Under the pieces are notes generated by a model, which saw only the letters and a program-made list of their open reading frames with translations, was not told where the DNA came from and did no database searches. Of a stretch of DNA of 64,000 nucleotides, positions 23,791-36,417 are shown piece by piece. How positions within the stretch are numbered: position 1 is the stretch's first letter; every line of letters starts with the position of its first letter. The position numbers were made by a program, and so were the translations under genes. Source of the stretch: Triangularia verruculosa (taxonomy: Eukaryota > Ascomycota > Sordariomycetes > Sordariales > Podosporaceae); assembly GCA_033296885.1 (NCBI GenBank), contig MU863899.1, forward strand, positions 124,001-188,000, read 5' to 3'.

Positions 23791-24771
23791 GAAATCATCG
23801 GCATCTGCTACAAATGATAATGAGAGATGGACGAAGCCGCGGTGGTCTGATGATTAGGTGGAGCATAACTAGTACGGGTTTCGATTTAGAAACTAGCCAT
23901 GGTCTGCCACCTCTCCGCCCATCAGAATGGTCGCTATCGTGACTGGGGATTTGGTAGCTCGGCCCCTGCTTGGGACGGATGTCTGGACCGGCATGAAAAC
24001 ACCTGAACATATGCTCTACCCCATCGTGTAGCGAGCCAACACAGAATCCGAAGGAGGGGGGCGAGGATCATCTTGATCCGATCTGGCCTTATCGCATAGA
24101 TTCCGCAATCGTACAGGAGCTAGATAGAAATCAGTATATGTTTGATGAGATGTTATCGGTTTTCGTTGATCCTATCGAATTCATTCAACCGGCGCTTTGT
24201 GACTGTCAGTCAGGCGAAAGTCTTTTCCTCAACGTCTTGTTGCCAGCTTTCGCAAACCGCAGCGTAATTGACGATCGAGCGGCCTCCAGGCCAAGATAGG
24301 AGTGGCCGGGTCACTCTTATTTTTAAAAATACCCAAATCTGGTAACAAACATCGCGTATGATGAACCAATCGATACATTCTTCAATGATGGAATCTGATG
24401 AGGCTGTCTCGGTCTTCGGCTCTTAACTGCCCCACTGTAGCTTCCACTGCATGATCCCTGTCGCATTGCATTTCTTGGCGACGTTTTTCTGATAAGCGAT
24501 AAGAAAGGCGGGCAGAAAAAAAAAGTTGAGCGCAGCGCAATGCTCACCACCAAAGCGCAGGCGCGGATCCATTCTCGAGACAATCAAGCGACTCAAGACC
24601 ACCCACGCCGTGCTGCTTCGACGCCCAACAGCTCCAGCAACCTCACATCGTATTATGAGCGCCTGATCAGCCACCGCCGGTCTTAATGAGGATTTTTGCC
24701 AATTTCTCGATTGGCGACCCGCAACCAAGAAAGTTTTGATTTTGACACCAGATTGTGTCGCGATAACCAGA
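23791..24771. other. ~1-kb region upstream of RPA135
   Basis: It holds the RPA135 promoter. If the neighbouring relic once had a 5' half, it should lie here, but I could not find one. No repeat or RNA gene was noticed. Confidence 0.4.
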
Positions 24772-27700
24772 ATGGCTCCCGAAAGGACCGACACAACCTG
24801 GGAGCACGGGTACCACACAATTCGCCGAGAAAAGCTGTTCCGGGACCCCCCTATCGATCAAAGCGCATACCCAGCCCTTCAAGAGGCTGTCAATCCACAC
24901 ATCGAGGCTTTCAACGCCCTCTTCCGCAGCGATGACAAGCCTAGTCTGCTCGACCATGCGATCGCCGAGATAGGCACCAAGACGTTTCTCGACGCCAGGA
25001 AAAACAAGTTGACGGTTCGCTTCAAGACTGTGACTCTCCAGAAAGCCCAGGTTCCACCATCCAATAAGTTTGCCAAGAGGCGCGAGATCTTCCCGGCCGA
25101 GTGCAGAGAACGGCACGCCTCTTACCGCGGAAAACTCACGGCTGTTCTTGAGTATCGTATCAACGATGGCGATGCCCACGAGTTTGTCCGTGAGCTTGGG
25201 CAAATGCCCATCATGGTCAAGGTAGGCTGCTTCCCTCTTTGTAAGCCCTTGGATCGTGCCTAACGCATCGTTGCGATGTATAGTCCAACAAGTGTCACCT
25301 CGAGAACAACAGCCCAGCTCAGCTTGTCGAGAAGAAGGAAGAATCAGAGGAACTAGGCGGCTATTTCATCGTCAACGGTATCGAAAAGATCATTCGTCTA
25401 CTGCTCATGAACAAGAGAAATTTCCCACTCGCCATCACCCGCCCTAGTTTCACAAACCGAGGTCCAACCTACACGCCACACGGTATCATAGTACGATCGG
25501 TTCGGCCGGACGAAACCTCGCAGACCAATGTGCTTCACTACCTCAGCGACGGCAATGTCACATTCAGGTTCTCGTGGAGAAAAAACGAGTATCTCGTGCC
25601 CGTCATGATGATTTTGAAGGCGCTTGTCGAGACCAACGATCGCGAAATCTTCGAGTGCTTAGTCGGCCCGCCCAGCTCCAAGGGGGTTGAGAACACCTTC
25701 TTGACGGACCGTGTAGAGCTTCTGCTCCGCACATACAAGACCTATGAAAAATACACCAAAAGCGAAACCCGAGCCTATCTCGGTGAAAAGTTCCGGGTGG
25801 TGCTTGGCGTGCCAGAAACCATGACCGATTATGAAGTCGGCACCGAGTTTCTTCGCAAGGTGGTGCTTGTTCACCTTGGCTGCAACGATGTCACAGAGGA
25901 GCAGGACATGGACAAATTCAAGATGCTTTTGTTCATGTGCCGGAAGCTCTACGCCCTTGTCGCCGGAGACTGTGCCGTTGACAATCCTGACGCCGTACAG
26001 AATCAAGAAATCTTACTTGGCGGTTTCCTATACGGCCAGATCTTGAAGGAAAGACTTGAGGATTTGCTGTCGACTTCGTTGAGGGGAGCTCTGAATGATT
26101 ATCTTAGGCGTGATTCACAGCGACATTTCGCCTCGGAAGAGTTCAAAAAGGAATTCCCAATCGCCATCTTCCGCAAGACAAACGAAAACATTGGAAACGC
26201 CCTGGAGTACTTCCTATCGACAGGCAATTTGCAGAGTCCTTCTGGTCTCGATCTGCAGCAAGTGTCTGGTTTCACCGTGGTGGCAGAAAAGCTCAACTTC
26301 CTCCGTTTTATCAGTCACTTCCGCATGGTCCATCGTGGTAGCTTCTTCGCCCAACTCAAGACCACCACCGTCCGCAAGTTGTTGCCAGAGTCTTGGGGCT
26401 ACCTATGCCCTGTCCACACTCCTGACGGTTCTCCCTGTGGCTTGTTGAATCATTTTGCTCACAAGTGCAAGATCACCACGGAAGCTGTCGATGTCTCAGC
26501 GGTGCCTGGTGTTTTGATGGAGCTTGGAGTGAACAACTATTCCTCGGCTGCCACTAGTGAAAGCGTTGTGGTGATGCTCGACGGCAAGGTTATCGGCTGG
26601 TGTGCTCCGCAAAATGCTAAGCCTCTAGCCGATACTCTGCGGCAGTTGAAGGTCGAGGGCGGCCACGGTATCCCGCTTCAGCTCGAGATCGGCCATGTTC
26701 CCTCTTCCAATGGCGGCTCTTACCCAGGTATCTACATGTCGTCCAACGCATCGCGCATGATTCGGCCTGTGAAGTACCTTGCTCTGAATAAAGAGGACTA
26801 CGTTGGTCCTTACGAACAACCCTACATGTCGATTGCTTGTGTAGAACAAGAGATTGTCCCTGGCGATTCGACTCATGTCGAGTTTGATCCAACCAACATC
26901 CTCTCCATCTTGGCCAACATGACGCCCTTCTCCGATTTCAACCAGTCTCCCCGTAACATGTACCAGTGCCAGATGGGTAAGCAGACTATGGGCACACCAG
27001 GCGCAGCGATTGCGCACCGAACCGATAACAAGATGTACCGCATCCAGACTGGCCAAACACCAGTTGTCCGGGCGCCGCTGCATAATACCTATGGTTTTGA
27101 CAACTTCCCCAACGGATTCAACGCCGTTGTTGCCGTCATTTCTTACACGGGTTATGACATGGACGACGCCATGATTATCAACAAATCGGCACACGAACGC
27201 GGCTTTGCTCACGGCACAATTTACAAGACCAAGAAGATCAGTCTCAAGGATGATTCAAGGACGCGTACCTCCAAGACTACTAATAAGATGTTTGGCTTCG
27301 CCCCAGGAAGTCCCCTCCGGGCGTCTGACCGGGAGATGCTTGACGAAGACGGCCTCCCTTATGTTGGGCGGCTTGTCCGGAAAGGCGATGTTATCGCTGC
27401 CTGGCATACGGTATCGCCCGACTACTCGGGCAAGCTGATCAACCGAGACGGTATCACACACTGGGAGCGGTACAAGGAGGACGAAGACGGCTTCATTGAG
27501 GAAGTTCGTGTCATTGGCAGCGACACCGGTAATGAGCCTCTCCAAACCCTCTCCATCAAGCTCCGGATTCCCAGACCTCCAGTCATTGGCGACAAGTTCT
27601 CTTCTCGTCACGGTCAGAAGGGTGTCTGCTCACAGAAGTGGCCTGCTATCGACATGCCCTTCTCGGAGACGGGTATTCAGCCTGATATCATCATCAACCC

Positions 27701-28517
27701 CCACGCTTTCCCGTCGCGTATGACAATCGGTATGTTTGTCGAGTCTCTTGCAGGCAAGGCAGGTGCGCTACACGGGCTGGCCCAGGACTCGACGCCGTTC
27801 AAGTTCAGCGAGGAGAACATGGCAGCCGATCACTTTGGTCATCAGCTGATGAAGGCTGGGTACAACTACCACGGAAACGAGCCCATGTACTCTGGCATCA
27901 CTGGCGAAGAGTTTATGTGCGATATCTACATTGGTGTTGTCTACTACCAGAGACTGAGACACATGGTGAACGACAAGTACCAAGTTCGTACCACCGGTCC
28001 AGTCGTGCCGACAACCGGGCAGCCGATCAAGGGCCGTAAGAAGGGTGGTGGTATCCGTGTGGGAGAAATGGAGCGTGATGCTCTGCTGGCCCACGGTACG
28101 GCCTTCCTGCTTCAGGATCGCCTGCTCAACTGTTCCGATTACTCCAAGTCGTGGATTTGCCGAGACTGCGGGTCTTTCCTGGCCGTCCAGCCGACGGTAT
28201 CTCCGTTCATCGGGAAGCGGAAACAAGTTGGCACTGTCCGCTGCCGAAATTGCGCACAGCGTCTGGATCAGATTGAGGATTTGGATCTCATGAAGCTCGA
28301 TGGGGAGATCTGGGAGGACGGGCAAGGGGTCCAATGGATTGGGGGAGAGAACACCACGATGGTGGTGATTCCTGGTGCGCTCAAGTACCTGGATGTCGAG
28401 CTTGCGGCCATGGGTGTCAAGCTCAAGTACAACGTGGACAGCAAAGACCAAACCCGAAGAAGCGCTCTGAGGCCAACGGCGCCGAAGCTGCTCCCAACCG
28501 GTGTGACTGTGGCTTAA
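24772..28517 (+). CDS. rpa2: DNA-directed RNA polymerase I, second-largest subunit (RPA135/RPA2)
   Basis: Exons 24772-25221 and 25284-28517 around a 62-nt intron; 1227 aa, normal for the Pol I subunit. Together with RPA190 it forms the catalytic cleft that transcribes rDNA in the nucleolus. The N-terminus has the Pol I-specific LLDHAIAEIGTKTFLDARK segment. The middle has GYDMDDAMIINKSAHERGF, the lobe that contacts the active site. The C-terminal hybrid-binding region has KFSSRHGQKGVCSQKWP and then the Pol I form MPFSETGIQPDIIINPHAFP. A zinc ribbon near residue 1100 (CRDCGSF...VRCRNC) completes it. The intron joins MPIMVK to SNKCHLENN. An in-frame ATG at 24736 would add 12 residues; I prefer 24772 because MAPERTDTTWEHGYHTI gives the expected start. 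Confidence 0.96.
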
Positions 28518-29645
28518 TCAGAGGGGAATTTCATGGATGTATGTTGATGTTTTGTACTGATTTAGCTGTAATTTGGCTGGGTTTTGGGCGTAGACCGGGT
28601 AGTCAAAATGGGTCAAGATTTGTTCACATCTCACCAGCTGGTTACGCCGTGCTTCCCTGTGTGCTGGCGACCTCACCGGACTCGCATACCATGGCTCTGG
28701 AAGTGGCCATGTTCCCTGAGTCGACGTCAACCACTCTTGCCTCGGGCTCTCCCTCTCGTGGAGGGAGTCGGAAAACCGGATCACATGTGGCTGATATAAA
28801 TTCAAGGGAACACAGATGAAATGACATGCCGCTGCATGAAACCGAGTGCTGTACCACAAACAGATTGCTTTTTCCACCGTCGTCGACTCTGTTATCCATC
28901 GTATCATGCAGCCACCCACTGCACAGCTTGCGCCTAGCCCCCAATGGGCATCTTTTAGCATGTTGCTAACAGCCCCTGACCGGACCGTTGTATCCGTCAG
29001 TAGGGTCCAACGCAACTCCCTTTTCTGAGAGGACCATACAAATACACCGCTTCCGTTTGCTACTTGGAAGGTGCAATATTCTTTCTCTCGGCCCACCGTG
29101 GACAGCCGACCTTGCCAGTCTCACCTTCGAGGCAAACTCTGACCTCATGCCGAACGTCGCTTCCCTGTGATATCCCATGGACGTGCCACAAGGATCCGCA
29201 GCTGGTAAAACCCACTTCCCAGCTTCTGGGTCTGCTGTTTACCAGCTGGACTCTTCAATCACCCAACAGCTCATCTCCCGCTCTCTCCAGCTCACTGCAA
29301 GCGTGCTCCTTCCTTTCCCTCTCTCTTGCCCACCGCCTCGAGCCGATCACACTCATTTCCAGTAGCATTGCCTCGTCCTCACCTATCCAACTACGCCCTC
29401 TCCCTCATCCAAGCCCCTCGTCTTCCTGGACCCAGTCCACCTACAGGTCCACCACCCCCCTCCCACGATAGCTGTGACACAGTCCATCCAGATTTTCTGA
29501 GGAGACCCTGGACCGCCTCTAGCCGGGGTTGCCACCCACTCGCTGCTCCATCAAAAGATTTGGGAACTTGTGTGTCCGACGTTCGACACTCAAGGGCGTC
29601 CATTTTAGCTATTACCGGGGGGATTGTGCGCGTTGATGAAGCAGG
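28518..29645. other. 1.1-kb region between RPA135 and tyrosinase
   Basis: It carries the RPA135 3' UTR and the tyrosinase promoter and leader. The last 300 bp are pyrimidine-rich, as is common in fungal leaders. No gene is supported. Confidence 0.45.
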
Positions 29646-31841
29646 ATGGCGTCCGTCATCGCCCCTCGGCTCTTCATCGTCGCCTACCTCCTCACATTGG
29701 CACACCACTTCGTCCTCGGCGAAAAGCAGTACACAGCCTACAACTATGGGTTCGACGTTCACAGGCGGGTGAGGCGCCAGTTTGCGCAACCTTCCACCAT
29801 GATAGTGATGGGCAACGCTGCCACACAGGCGGGGGATGTACAGGTGCGGAGGGAGATTCGGGAGCTGGAGCAGGACCGTGAGGTGTGGACGCTGTATCTG
29901 CTGGGCATGAGCATGATGCAGTTTACGGACCAGAGCTCGCCTACGTCGTGGTACGGGATTACAGGTGTGTAATACCCCTCAGGTTTCTCTTCATGGCCAT
30001 CCCTTTCTGTTACCAAACCGAGAACAGAACAGCGTACCGGCGTGTTCGAGCTTGTCTAACTGTGGCCTTGTTCTTTAGGTATCCATGGAATGCCACACCA
30101 GACATGGGGTGGTGTGCGACCGACACCTGGCAACGAGGAGACGGGGTATTGTACACACTCGTCGATCTTGTTTCCTACTTGGCATCGGCCCTATCTGGCT
30201 TTGTACGAGGTATGCTGGTTTTTTGTCACTTTCTTCGCGTGCTACGGGTGGAATCTCTCGCTGACATGACCAACAGCAAGTTCTATCCAATGTCATTCGG
30301 ATGATTGCAACATGGTGGCCTGAGGACCAGAAGCAGCCTTACGTTGACGCCGCAAAACGATTTCGAATACCTTATTGGGACTGGGCTACCTACCCGCCCT
30401 CGGGTGGAAGTGTGCTTCCCATGAGCGTGGGTGGAAGTCCCTTTGTCGATATTGATGGGCCGAGTGGGGTCCAACGAATCTCAAACCCTCTGTTCAGCTA
30501 CACGTTCCGACCTCTGAATACCACGGCCTTTAGACAAGCCCCAGTAAGTGTTGCTGTCGAGCAAGCCGTTATCTGCCGCTAACGAGACCGCAATAGTGGA
30601 ATACTTGGTCTGAGACTCTGAGGAGTCCAACTAATTGGGGCCCCGGAGCTCAGTCCAACAACTCCATGGTGGCCATGACCATTGATCAAAATCAACGGTC
30701 ACTCAGCCAGCGGCTCTACATTTTGTTCTCGAACTATGGTAACTACAGCAGGTTCAGCAACAATGCCTGGATCCCTTTCGTCAACAACGCCTCGTATGAC
30801 TCGATCGAGTCCCTCCATGACACCATACATAATCTAGCTGGCGGCGGTGGCATAGGTCAACTAAATATTCGGGGCGGCCACATGTCGTTCATACCTTACT
30901 CGGCCTTCGACCCCATATTCTTTTTACACCATGCTATGGTGGACCGTATTTTCGCAATGTGGCAGACACTCTACCCGCAGTCCTGGGTCACGCCGACTAC
31001 AGCGGTTCTGAATTCATATACCACCGCTCGAGGCCAAGTTCAAGACTCCCGAACACCACTTACCCCCTTCTTTGCTGATGCCAATGGGGCATTCTGGACG
31101 TCGGATAGTGTCAGAGACTTTACAAAGTTTGGGTACACCTACACCGAATTGACGGACCTCGCGAGCCCTAGAAAGGCCCAGGCTGGTGTACGACGAGCTA
31201 TTAACCGTCTGTATGGGGCGTCGAGTCCGGCGAATATGTTTCTGAGGGAGCTTCGAGCCCAAGGCATCAAGGGTGGTCGTGGGAGAGGGGGAACTTCTAG
31301 AGCGGGTCAGCAGTCATCACAGCATAGTCCTGCCGGCGGTGTTGCCAGTAATATGGAAGGAGCAGTAGAGGGTGATAGCTACCGAGAGTGGATTGTCAAT
31401 ATCCGGGCCAAAAAGCAAGCACTGGACGGGCCATATTCGATTTACTTCTTTTTTGGTACACCCCCAAGTAACAAAGAGGATTGGGCTCAAGCGGAGAATC
31501 ACGTTGGTACCATGGGTGTGTTTGCTGCTGATGGGGCAGGAATGGGAGGGATGATGGAGGCGATGAAGGAGTTGGAGGTGAGCGGGACGGTGCCGTTGAC
31601 GACGGGGCTGATTAAAGCTGTGCAAGGGGGGGAGCTAGAGGGGTTGCAGCCGGAGGAGGTGGTGAGGTTTTTGAGGGAGAGGTTGGTGATTAGTGTGCTG
31701 GGACCGGAGGGGAGGGAGTTTGGGGTGAGTGAGGTGAAGGGGCTAAAGTTGTCGGTGGGGAGTTTCAGAGTGAGGTTGCCGGGGAGTGAGGATGAGTTGC
31801 CTGTTTGGGGGGAGGAGGAGGGCACGTTTGATTTGGTGTGA
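29646..31841 (+). CDS. tyrosinase (type-3 copper polyphenol oxidase) with C-terminal domain
   Basis: Exons 29646-29964, 30079-30209, 30277-30543 and 30597-31841; 653 aa. Residues 1-25 look like a signal peptide (hydrophobic RLFIVAYLLTLA). Copper A ligands are His109 in IHGMPHQTW, His133 in YCTHSS and His142 in WHRPY; the Cys131-Thr-His133 motif suggests the known Cys-His thioether bond. Copper B ligands are His313 and His317 in LHDTIHN, plus the HH pair near 350 in DPIFFLHHAMVDR. The enzyme hydroxylates monophenols and oxidises diphenols to quinones, which feeds melanin. Residues from about 440 form the C-terminal region, including YREWIVNIRAKKQAL and SIYFFFGTPPSN. In fungal tyrosinases this region shields the active site until cleaved. 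All three introns are short and standard. It is a lone gene with no pigment cluster around it. Confidence 0.95.
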
Positions 31842-32601
31842 TGCGGAGTGTAGGATCATGGTGTTTTTGGTGCTTTCAGTGGCATGGCTTTTGGGTTTGA
31901 TTACCTACCGAGGGGAGGGCGACCTTTGGTGTTTGGCTGGCTGGATTCGTTGCCGCTCACTTTCGACACTTGGCTCTTGGGCTTTGGGGGGTTGGGTGCT
32001 CTTTCTTGGGATGCTTCGAGAAGGAAAAGCTGAGACTCAGTGGCGAAACAGGCAGGGTTAATATGTGGTGGTGATGGCGATGGTTGTGTTTTTGCAGGAT
32101 TCTATTGTATTTCTAGTAGACTTTGACTTGTTTTAATCTTTAGGTAGTGGAAAAGTGGATGTAATCGACCGGGCTGAGAGAAAATTGCACTTTTAGAGAG
32201 CTTGTTGAGGTCTGGTGTTTGTTGGTTTGATGCATGTATTTGAGTTTATCAACGCTATGAGATGAGAAAACCGATTTGTTCCCGGATGAAAGCCCCTAGA
32301 ACGCCTGATAGTAATGTTGGTTGCTTGTGCCTTCCTTGGTGGGTTCTAAAAGATCAAGCCTATGCGTACGCTTCCCCATGCTGTGCTGTTTGTTGAAGAA
32401 GAAGAAGGGTGGTAGTCCAACTTTCATGATTGGATGAAACGACGTAAAGAAAAATGAAGTAACATGAACCGATACCCTATAAAGTTTATAAACGCCCTTT
32501 CAACCCGAGAAAACAACCCCCCAAACACCAGACAGAAAGAAAAAAACGAAACCCATTTCCATCATGTCCCTTTCATGCAATCAATCAATCAGAAAAAAAA
32601 A
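31842..32601. other. 760-bp convergent region
   Basis: It lies between the 3' ends of the tyrosinase and STIMATE-family genes and is probably 3' UTR from both sides. Nothing else is recognised. Confidence 0.5.
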
Positions 32602-33985
32602 TCATTCCTTCGGAAGCAAGTCTTTCGTCAACACCCCCTTACTCGAGATACGGCTCGAGCTGCTCCCCACCACCGTCTGGCTGTCCCCGTCCACATCCGG
32701 ATCATACTCGACATCCCTCTCCGGATCTCTACTCTTGCCGCTGTTCTTGTTGTTCCTGTTACCCCTCGGCGTCCTCTGCCCATCATCATCACTGTCATCA
32801 CTGTCATCACTTCCCAAAACGTGATCATCGTCGTCCTGCCCCACCTCATCGTACACGGCATCGTCCTGCTCCACCTTGCCCTCCTGCTTCTTGATGTAGC
32901 TGTCGATGATGTAGTACTGCATCGCGTTCATGATCAGCGGGAACAGCATCATGACGAAGACGATCTGGAGCTTCTCGTTGCCCTCGGTCCACTTCAGCGC
33001 CCAGTCGCCCACCTCCGAGATCCAGGGGAAGACCATGAAGATGACGAGCACGACGAGCTTCATGCCCATCAGCCCGCAAAAGTAGATGAAGGACTGCTTC
33101 AGCCACCACCAGACGTTTGGTGGGGAGCCGTAGTTGCCCGACTGCACCGATTCCGGGGGTTGGCCTAGCGGGGTGTAGGTTATCAACGTGGTGATGACCC
33201 GGACGATGACGATCAAGATCGGGATTCCGAGGGTTGTCTGAAAGGTTTTGGTTAACATCATTACTTCTTTTGAAGGTTGGGGATGATGGCGAGGAAAAAC
33301 TTACGTCGATGCCGAGGTTGAGGAGGTAAAAGGAGCAGGGGTTTGGGACGTAATCGTCTACTACTGTTGTCGCTGCTGCCCCGTCTCTTCGCATGAGCAT
33401 CAACACCCCCCTTTTGGCTGCTTCTGACACCGTCGCGGGGGGCGCGATGGTCGTGATGTTGAACTTGCCGCTCGTGAGAAGCGACATGAACACGTTTGCG
33501 CCGTGCACCAGCACGCTCCCAAAGACCTGCTTCGAGACGTCAAAAAACCAGACTTTGACTGGCCTTTGCGGGCGCTCCCGCCATCGCTTGTACACTAGAG
33601 ATAACAGCGCCAGACCTCCCAGCGCCAGCTGGACCAGGATGGCGAAGGAGCCTAGTAACCGGCATTCGGTGGAATTCTCAGTGGCTGCTTGCGAAAATGG
33701 GGACCCGGTTGCCGTCGCTGCGGATGTTGGGGCGACGGAGGTTGGATCTGGGGCGGACATGGTTATGGAGACGACGGTTCCCGCCGCTGCTTCTTGTGGG
33801 TGGTCGTTGAACGACGGTGGGGGGGGATGGGGTAGACCTGTTGGAACTACCACCGCTGCTGCTGCGACATTGGGGGTCGCGACGACGGCGATGCTGTTCT
33901 CGAGGGAGGGGTCGAGGTGCTGACGAACGGCGACAAGAACGTTGACGTTGTTGTTTGACAAGGCGGCGGGAGCTGGAGGCAACAT
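32602..33985 (-). CDS. STIMATE-family (TMEM110-like) multi-pass membrane protein
   Basis: Exons 33985-33305 and 33237-32602, intron 33238-33304 (GTAAGT...TTTCAG), joining YLLNLGID to TTLGIPILIVIVRV; 438 aa. The first ~110 residues are Ala/Pro/Thr-rich and poorly conserved. The core has four or five predicted helices: LLGSFAILVQLALGG, VWFFDVSKQVFGSVLVHG, FYLLNLGIDTTLGIPILIV, KLVVLVIFMVFPWI and FVMMLFPLIMNAMQY. An acidic tail with a DDSDDSDDDG stretch follows. This is the STIMATE family, known in animals as ER proteins at ER-plasma membrane junctions acting with STIM, and in yeast as a vacuolar membrane protein. Location in this fungus is therefore uncertain. The true start could be the internal Met of MSAPDPTS. 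Confidence 0.85.
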
Positions 33986-35665
33986 TTACGATTGGTGTGT
34001 AGATTGTTTGTCTGGAGCTAAGGACCCTAACCAGCTCATCAAGCGTTTGGCCCTTTGGGTTTGACTCTAGAAAAACGGAGATTATTTTCCGGGGGAGAAA
34101 AAAGTCGATAACAAACACAACCCCAGCTAGACTCGATCAGATGGTCGATCTGGAGTTTGTGTAGGGTGTTGTCTTCTGATAGCGTTCAAGTCCGGTCTGG
34201 TGCCTGGTGACGGTTCTTCGTGGTGTTTGGTGCGTGTCTTGTGACCAGAGTGATGTAATGCGGTATGGACGGTGTGTGGACGGTGTGCGTTGGGGTATCA
34301 CGGCAAAAATCCAGTAGCTTTTAGCTCGAGAAGAGAGGAAGAGGGGAACAGCTGGAAATGACAACACAACGAAACAAAAGTAAAAGACGGAGTCGGAGTC
34401 ACTGTTGTATTGTAAACGTAAGTGCCTAGGTTCTCCTGGAACACAGCACGACGGCGCAACCAGAGAGGCAATGCGAGGCCACAACTTGAGACACTGGCTG
34501 CCCCATTGGTCATGGCACCGTTGGCCCTATCGCTCGCACTCTCACAGTGGTCGCAGACGTTCCCCACAGCGCCCGCCAGATTGACGGCCCCACTGCGGCT
34601 GGGCGTTCATGGCGGTTCCAGGTTTGCTGGGCAGTGTGGAGTTTGCCGGCTGCTGGCTGCTGTCTTCCGGCCAAAGTCAGCTTCGGCCCGGTTCTGGAAA
34701 CAATCTTACAGCGCAAGGGAACCCACTCCGTTCAAGACTCCGCCTCCGGATTAGGACATATACGGTATGTTGCTGCTGTGTATCGTGTTCTTGTGCAGCA
34801 GCGTTTACGGCGCAGTATATTACACCGCATGCCATGCATGCTCTTAGGCGGGCGAGGCGAGATGACAACATTCGTAATGGCACTGAAAATTGCACATACA
34901 TACACGTAGCTAGGCTGACTTGCATCATATCAACATGGTGTTGTTGGAAGAAGATAGAACAAAACATAAGCAGATAAAATGACAGACAACCAAAGACCGA
35001 AAAACGACTGTTGGAAAAGCATCGCAATTTACTCTGTAGCTCAGTGCTATGTCAGAGTCCCGGTGATCAATTTGCGCCCCCGATTCAGTATGGATATCAG
35101 TAACAACAACAGAAACAACCCCAGAGATAAAAAGAAGGGCATTGAAATCTGCGCCTGATGACCTTGCTCGCACCCCGAAATACCTATCAAGACCAAACAC
35201 CCCGTTTCGGCAAATACATTCCCCATAGCCCCCCAGCCATACTGCCCGACCGGGAAGGAACGCGCCTAAAGAAATCCCCAAACTGAATTTGCAAGTTTGC
35301 TGTGTTTTTGTGAAGAGTTGAGAGGGCAGGTTAAGCAAGGATAAATATGCTTGCTGGCTGCGTGCCGTGTTGAACGCAGTCTTTGGTACACTTATGCCGT
35401 ACAATTGATGACGTGGTGGGTAATGATATCGAAACTAGACGCACTCCGGAACGGTGGGAAGAAGCTTCCGCACAAAATGCGGCATCTTTCGTGCGTGCAT
35501 GGCGATATCGGGCCTGCCCCTCTTGAGGTTTGACCTCGGCGTCTTTGAGTTTGGCGTCCTGGGCGCCGAAGCCGCCTTGTTGGGTGAGGAGGGAGATGTC
35601 GGAGAAGACGGGCCTCCAGACTGTCGGTGTCGACTCTGAAAGCTGTCCGCAGGCCCGTCTAACTG
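33986..35665. other. 1.7-kb region with no supported gene
   Basis: It lies upstream of the STIMATE-family gene and downstream of SF3b p14. A minus-strand open frame at 35331-35640 ([12 protein letters not shown]) sits just past the p14 stop, but I could not splice it on convincingly. Nothing else is seen. Confidence 0.4.
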
Positions 35666-36417
35666 TCAATCTATACCGTGCTGTCTCTTGAGGCGCTCGA
35701 GATTCTCCTTGCGGATGTCCAGATCCTCTTTTGACCTGGCCATCTTGTCGGGCTGGTGATATAATACTGTCACGAATAGTTAGCGTGACCACCACCCTAA
35801 GCAAAAGCAACGCAGGCAGCTCAACCATACCAACGAGGTAACGGTTCTGGAAGTTGTAGCCGTTCAGTTTGTCGCAGGCCTGCTTCGCATCCATAACATC
35901 TTCGTAGACAACGAAGGCAGTGCCCTTGGTGTTGCTCGCGATGCCCTGGCGGACCTGGCTGCATGGGGAATTAGTATCAATGTCAGCAGAGACGAGAGGG
36001 TACTATGGACATACCGAATAGGTCCGTATTTTCCGAAGAGATCGAACAGCTCCTCAGGAGTGACGTTGTAGCTAATCCGGGGTTAGTCGGGGATGCGACG
36101 GCGATAACAACACGTTCAATTGGCGGAGAGTACATACCTTAGATTCTTGACGAACAAAGCTCTAGCCATGGTCACTATGGTTAGCCAATGTGTTCAAGAT
36201 GAATTTGATAGGTTAATGCGATGGGCGGGATGGTGGTGGTGGACAGTAAACCCCTGGGTGGGTGGTCGTTGAGGTCGTCGGGCCTGGTGGAGAAGGCGAC
36301 CAAAAAGGCAGCGAGGTTGTTGAAAGAACGAGACAGCAGTGCAGCAACTTGCAGCACTTTGGGCGTCTTATTGACTCACCGATTAACCTCCGGGCCAAGT
36401 TTGTTGGCGCGACTCAT
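35666..36417 (-). CDS. SF3b p14 subunit, branch-site RNA-recognition protein (SF3B6)
   Basis: Exons 36417-36380, 36161-36138, 36071-36015, 35958-35831 and 35766-35666; 115 aa, close to the usual size. The start [20 protein letters not shown] matches the conserved PEVNR lead-in of the family. One RRM spans about residues 13-85, with RNP2 ALFVKNL and RNP1-like [10 protein letters not shown]. The last exon gives [17 protein letters not shown] and ends KRQHGID. In the U2 snRNP this protein sits on SF3b155 near the bulged branch-site adenosine. Five exons in 350 coding bases, two of them 38 and 24 nt, make this a very intron-dense gene. Confidence 0.94.

Noticed and set aside
32464..33168. 234-codon plus-strand frame opposite the STIMATE-family gene
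   Set aside because: It is a shadow frame rich in His, Arg and Val from the antisense of membrane and acidic codons. The minus strand has clear family motifs.
35331..35640. Minus-strand frame just downstream of SF3b p14 with [12 protein letters not shown]
   Set aside because: I could not find a convincing donor and acceptor to join it, and the p14 protein is complete at its usual length without it.
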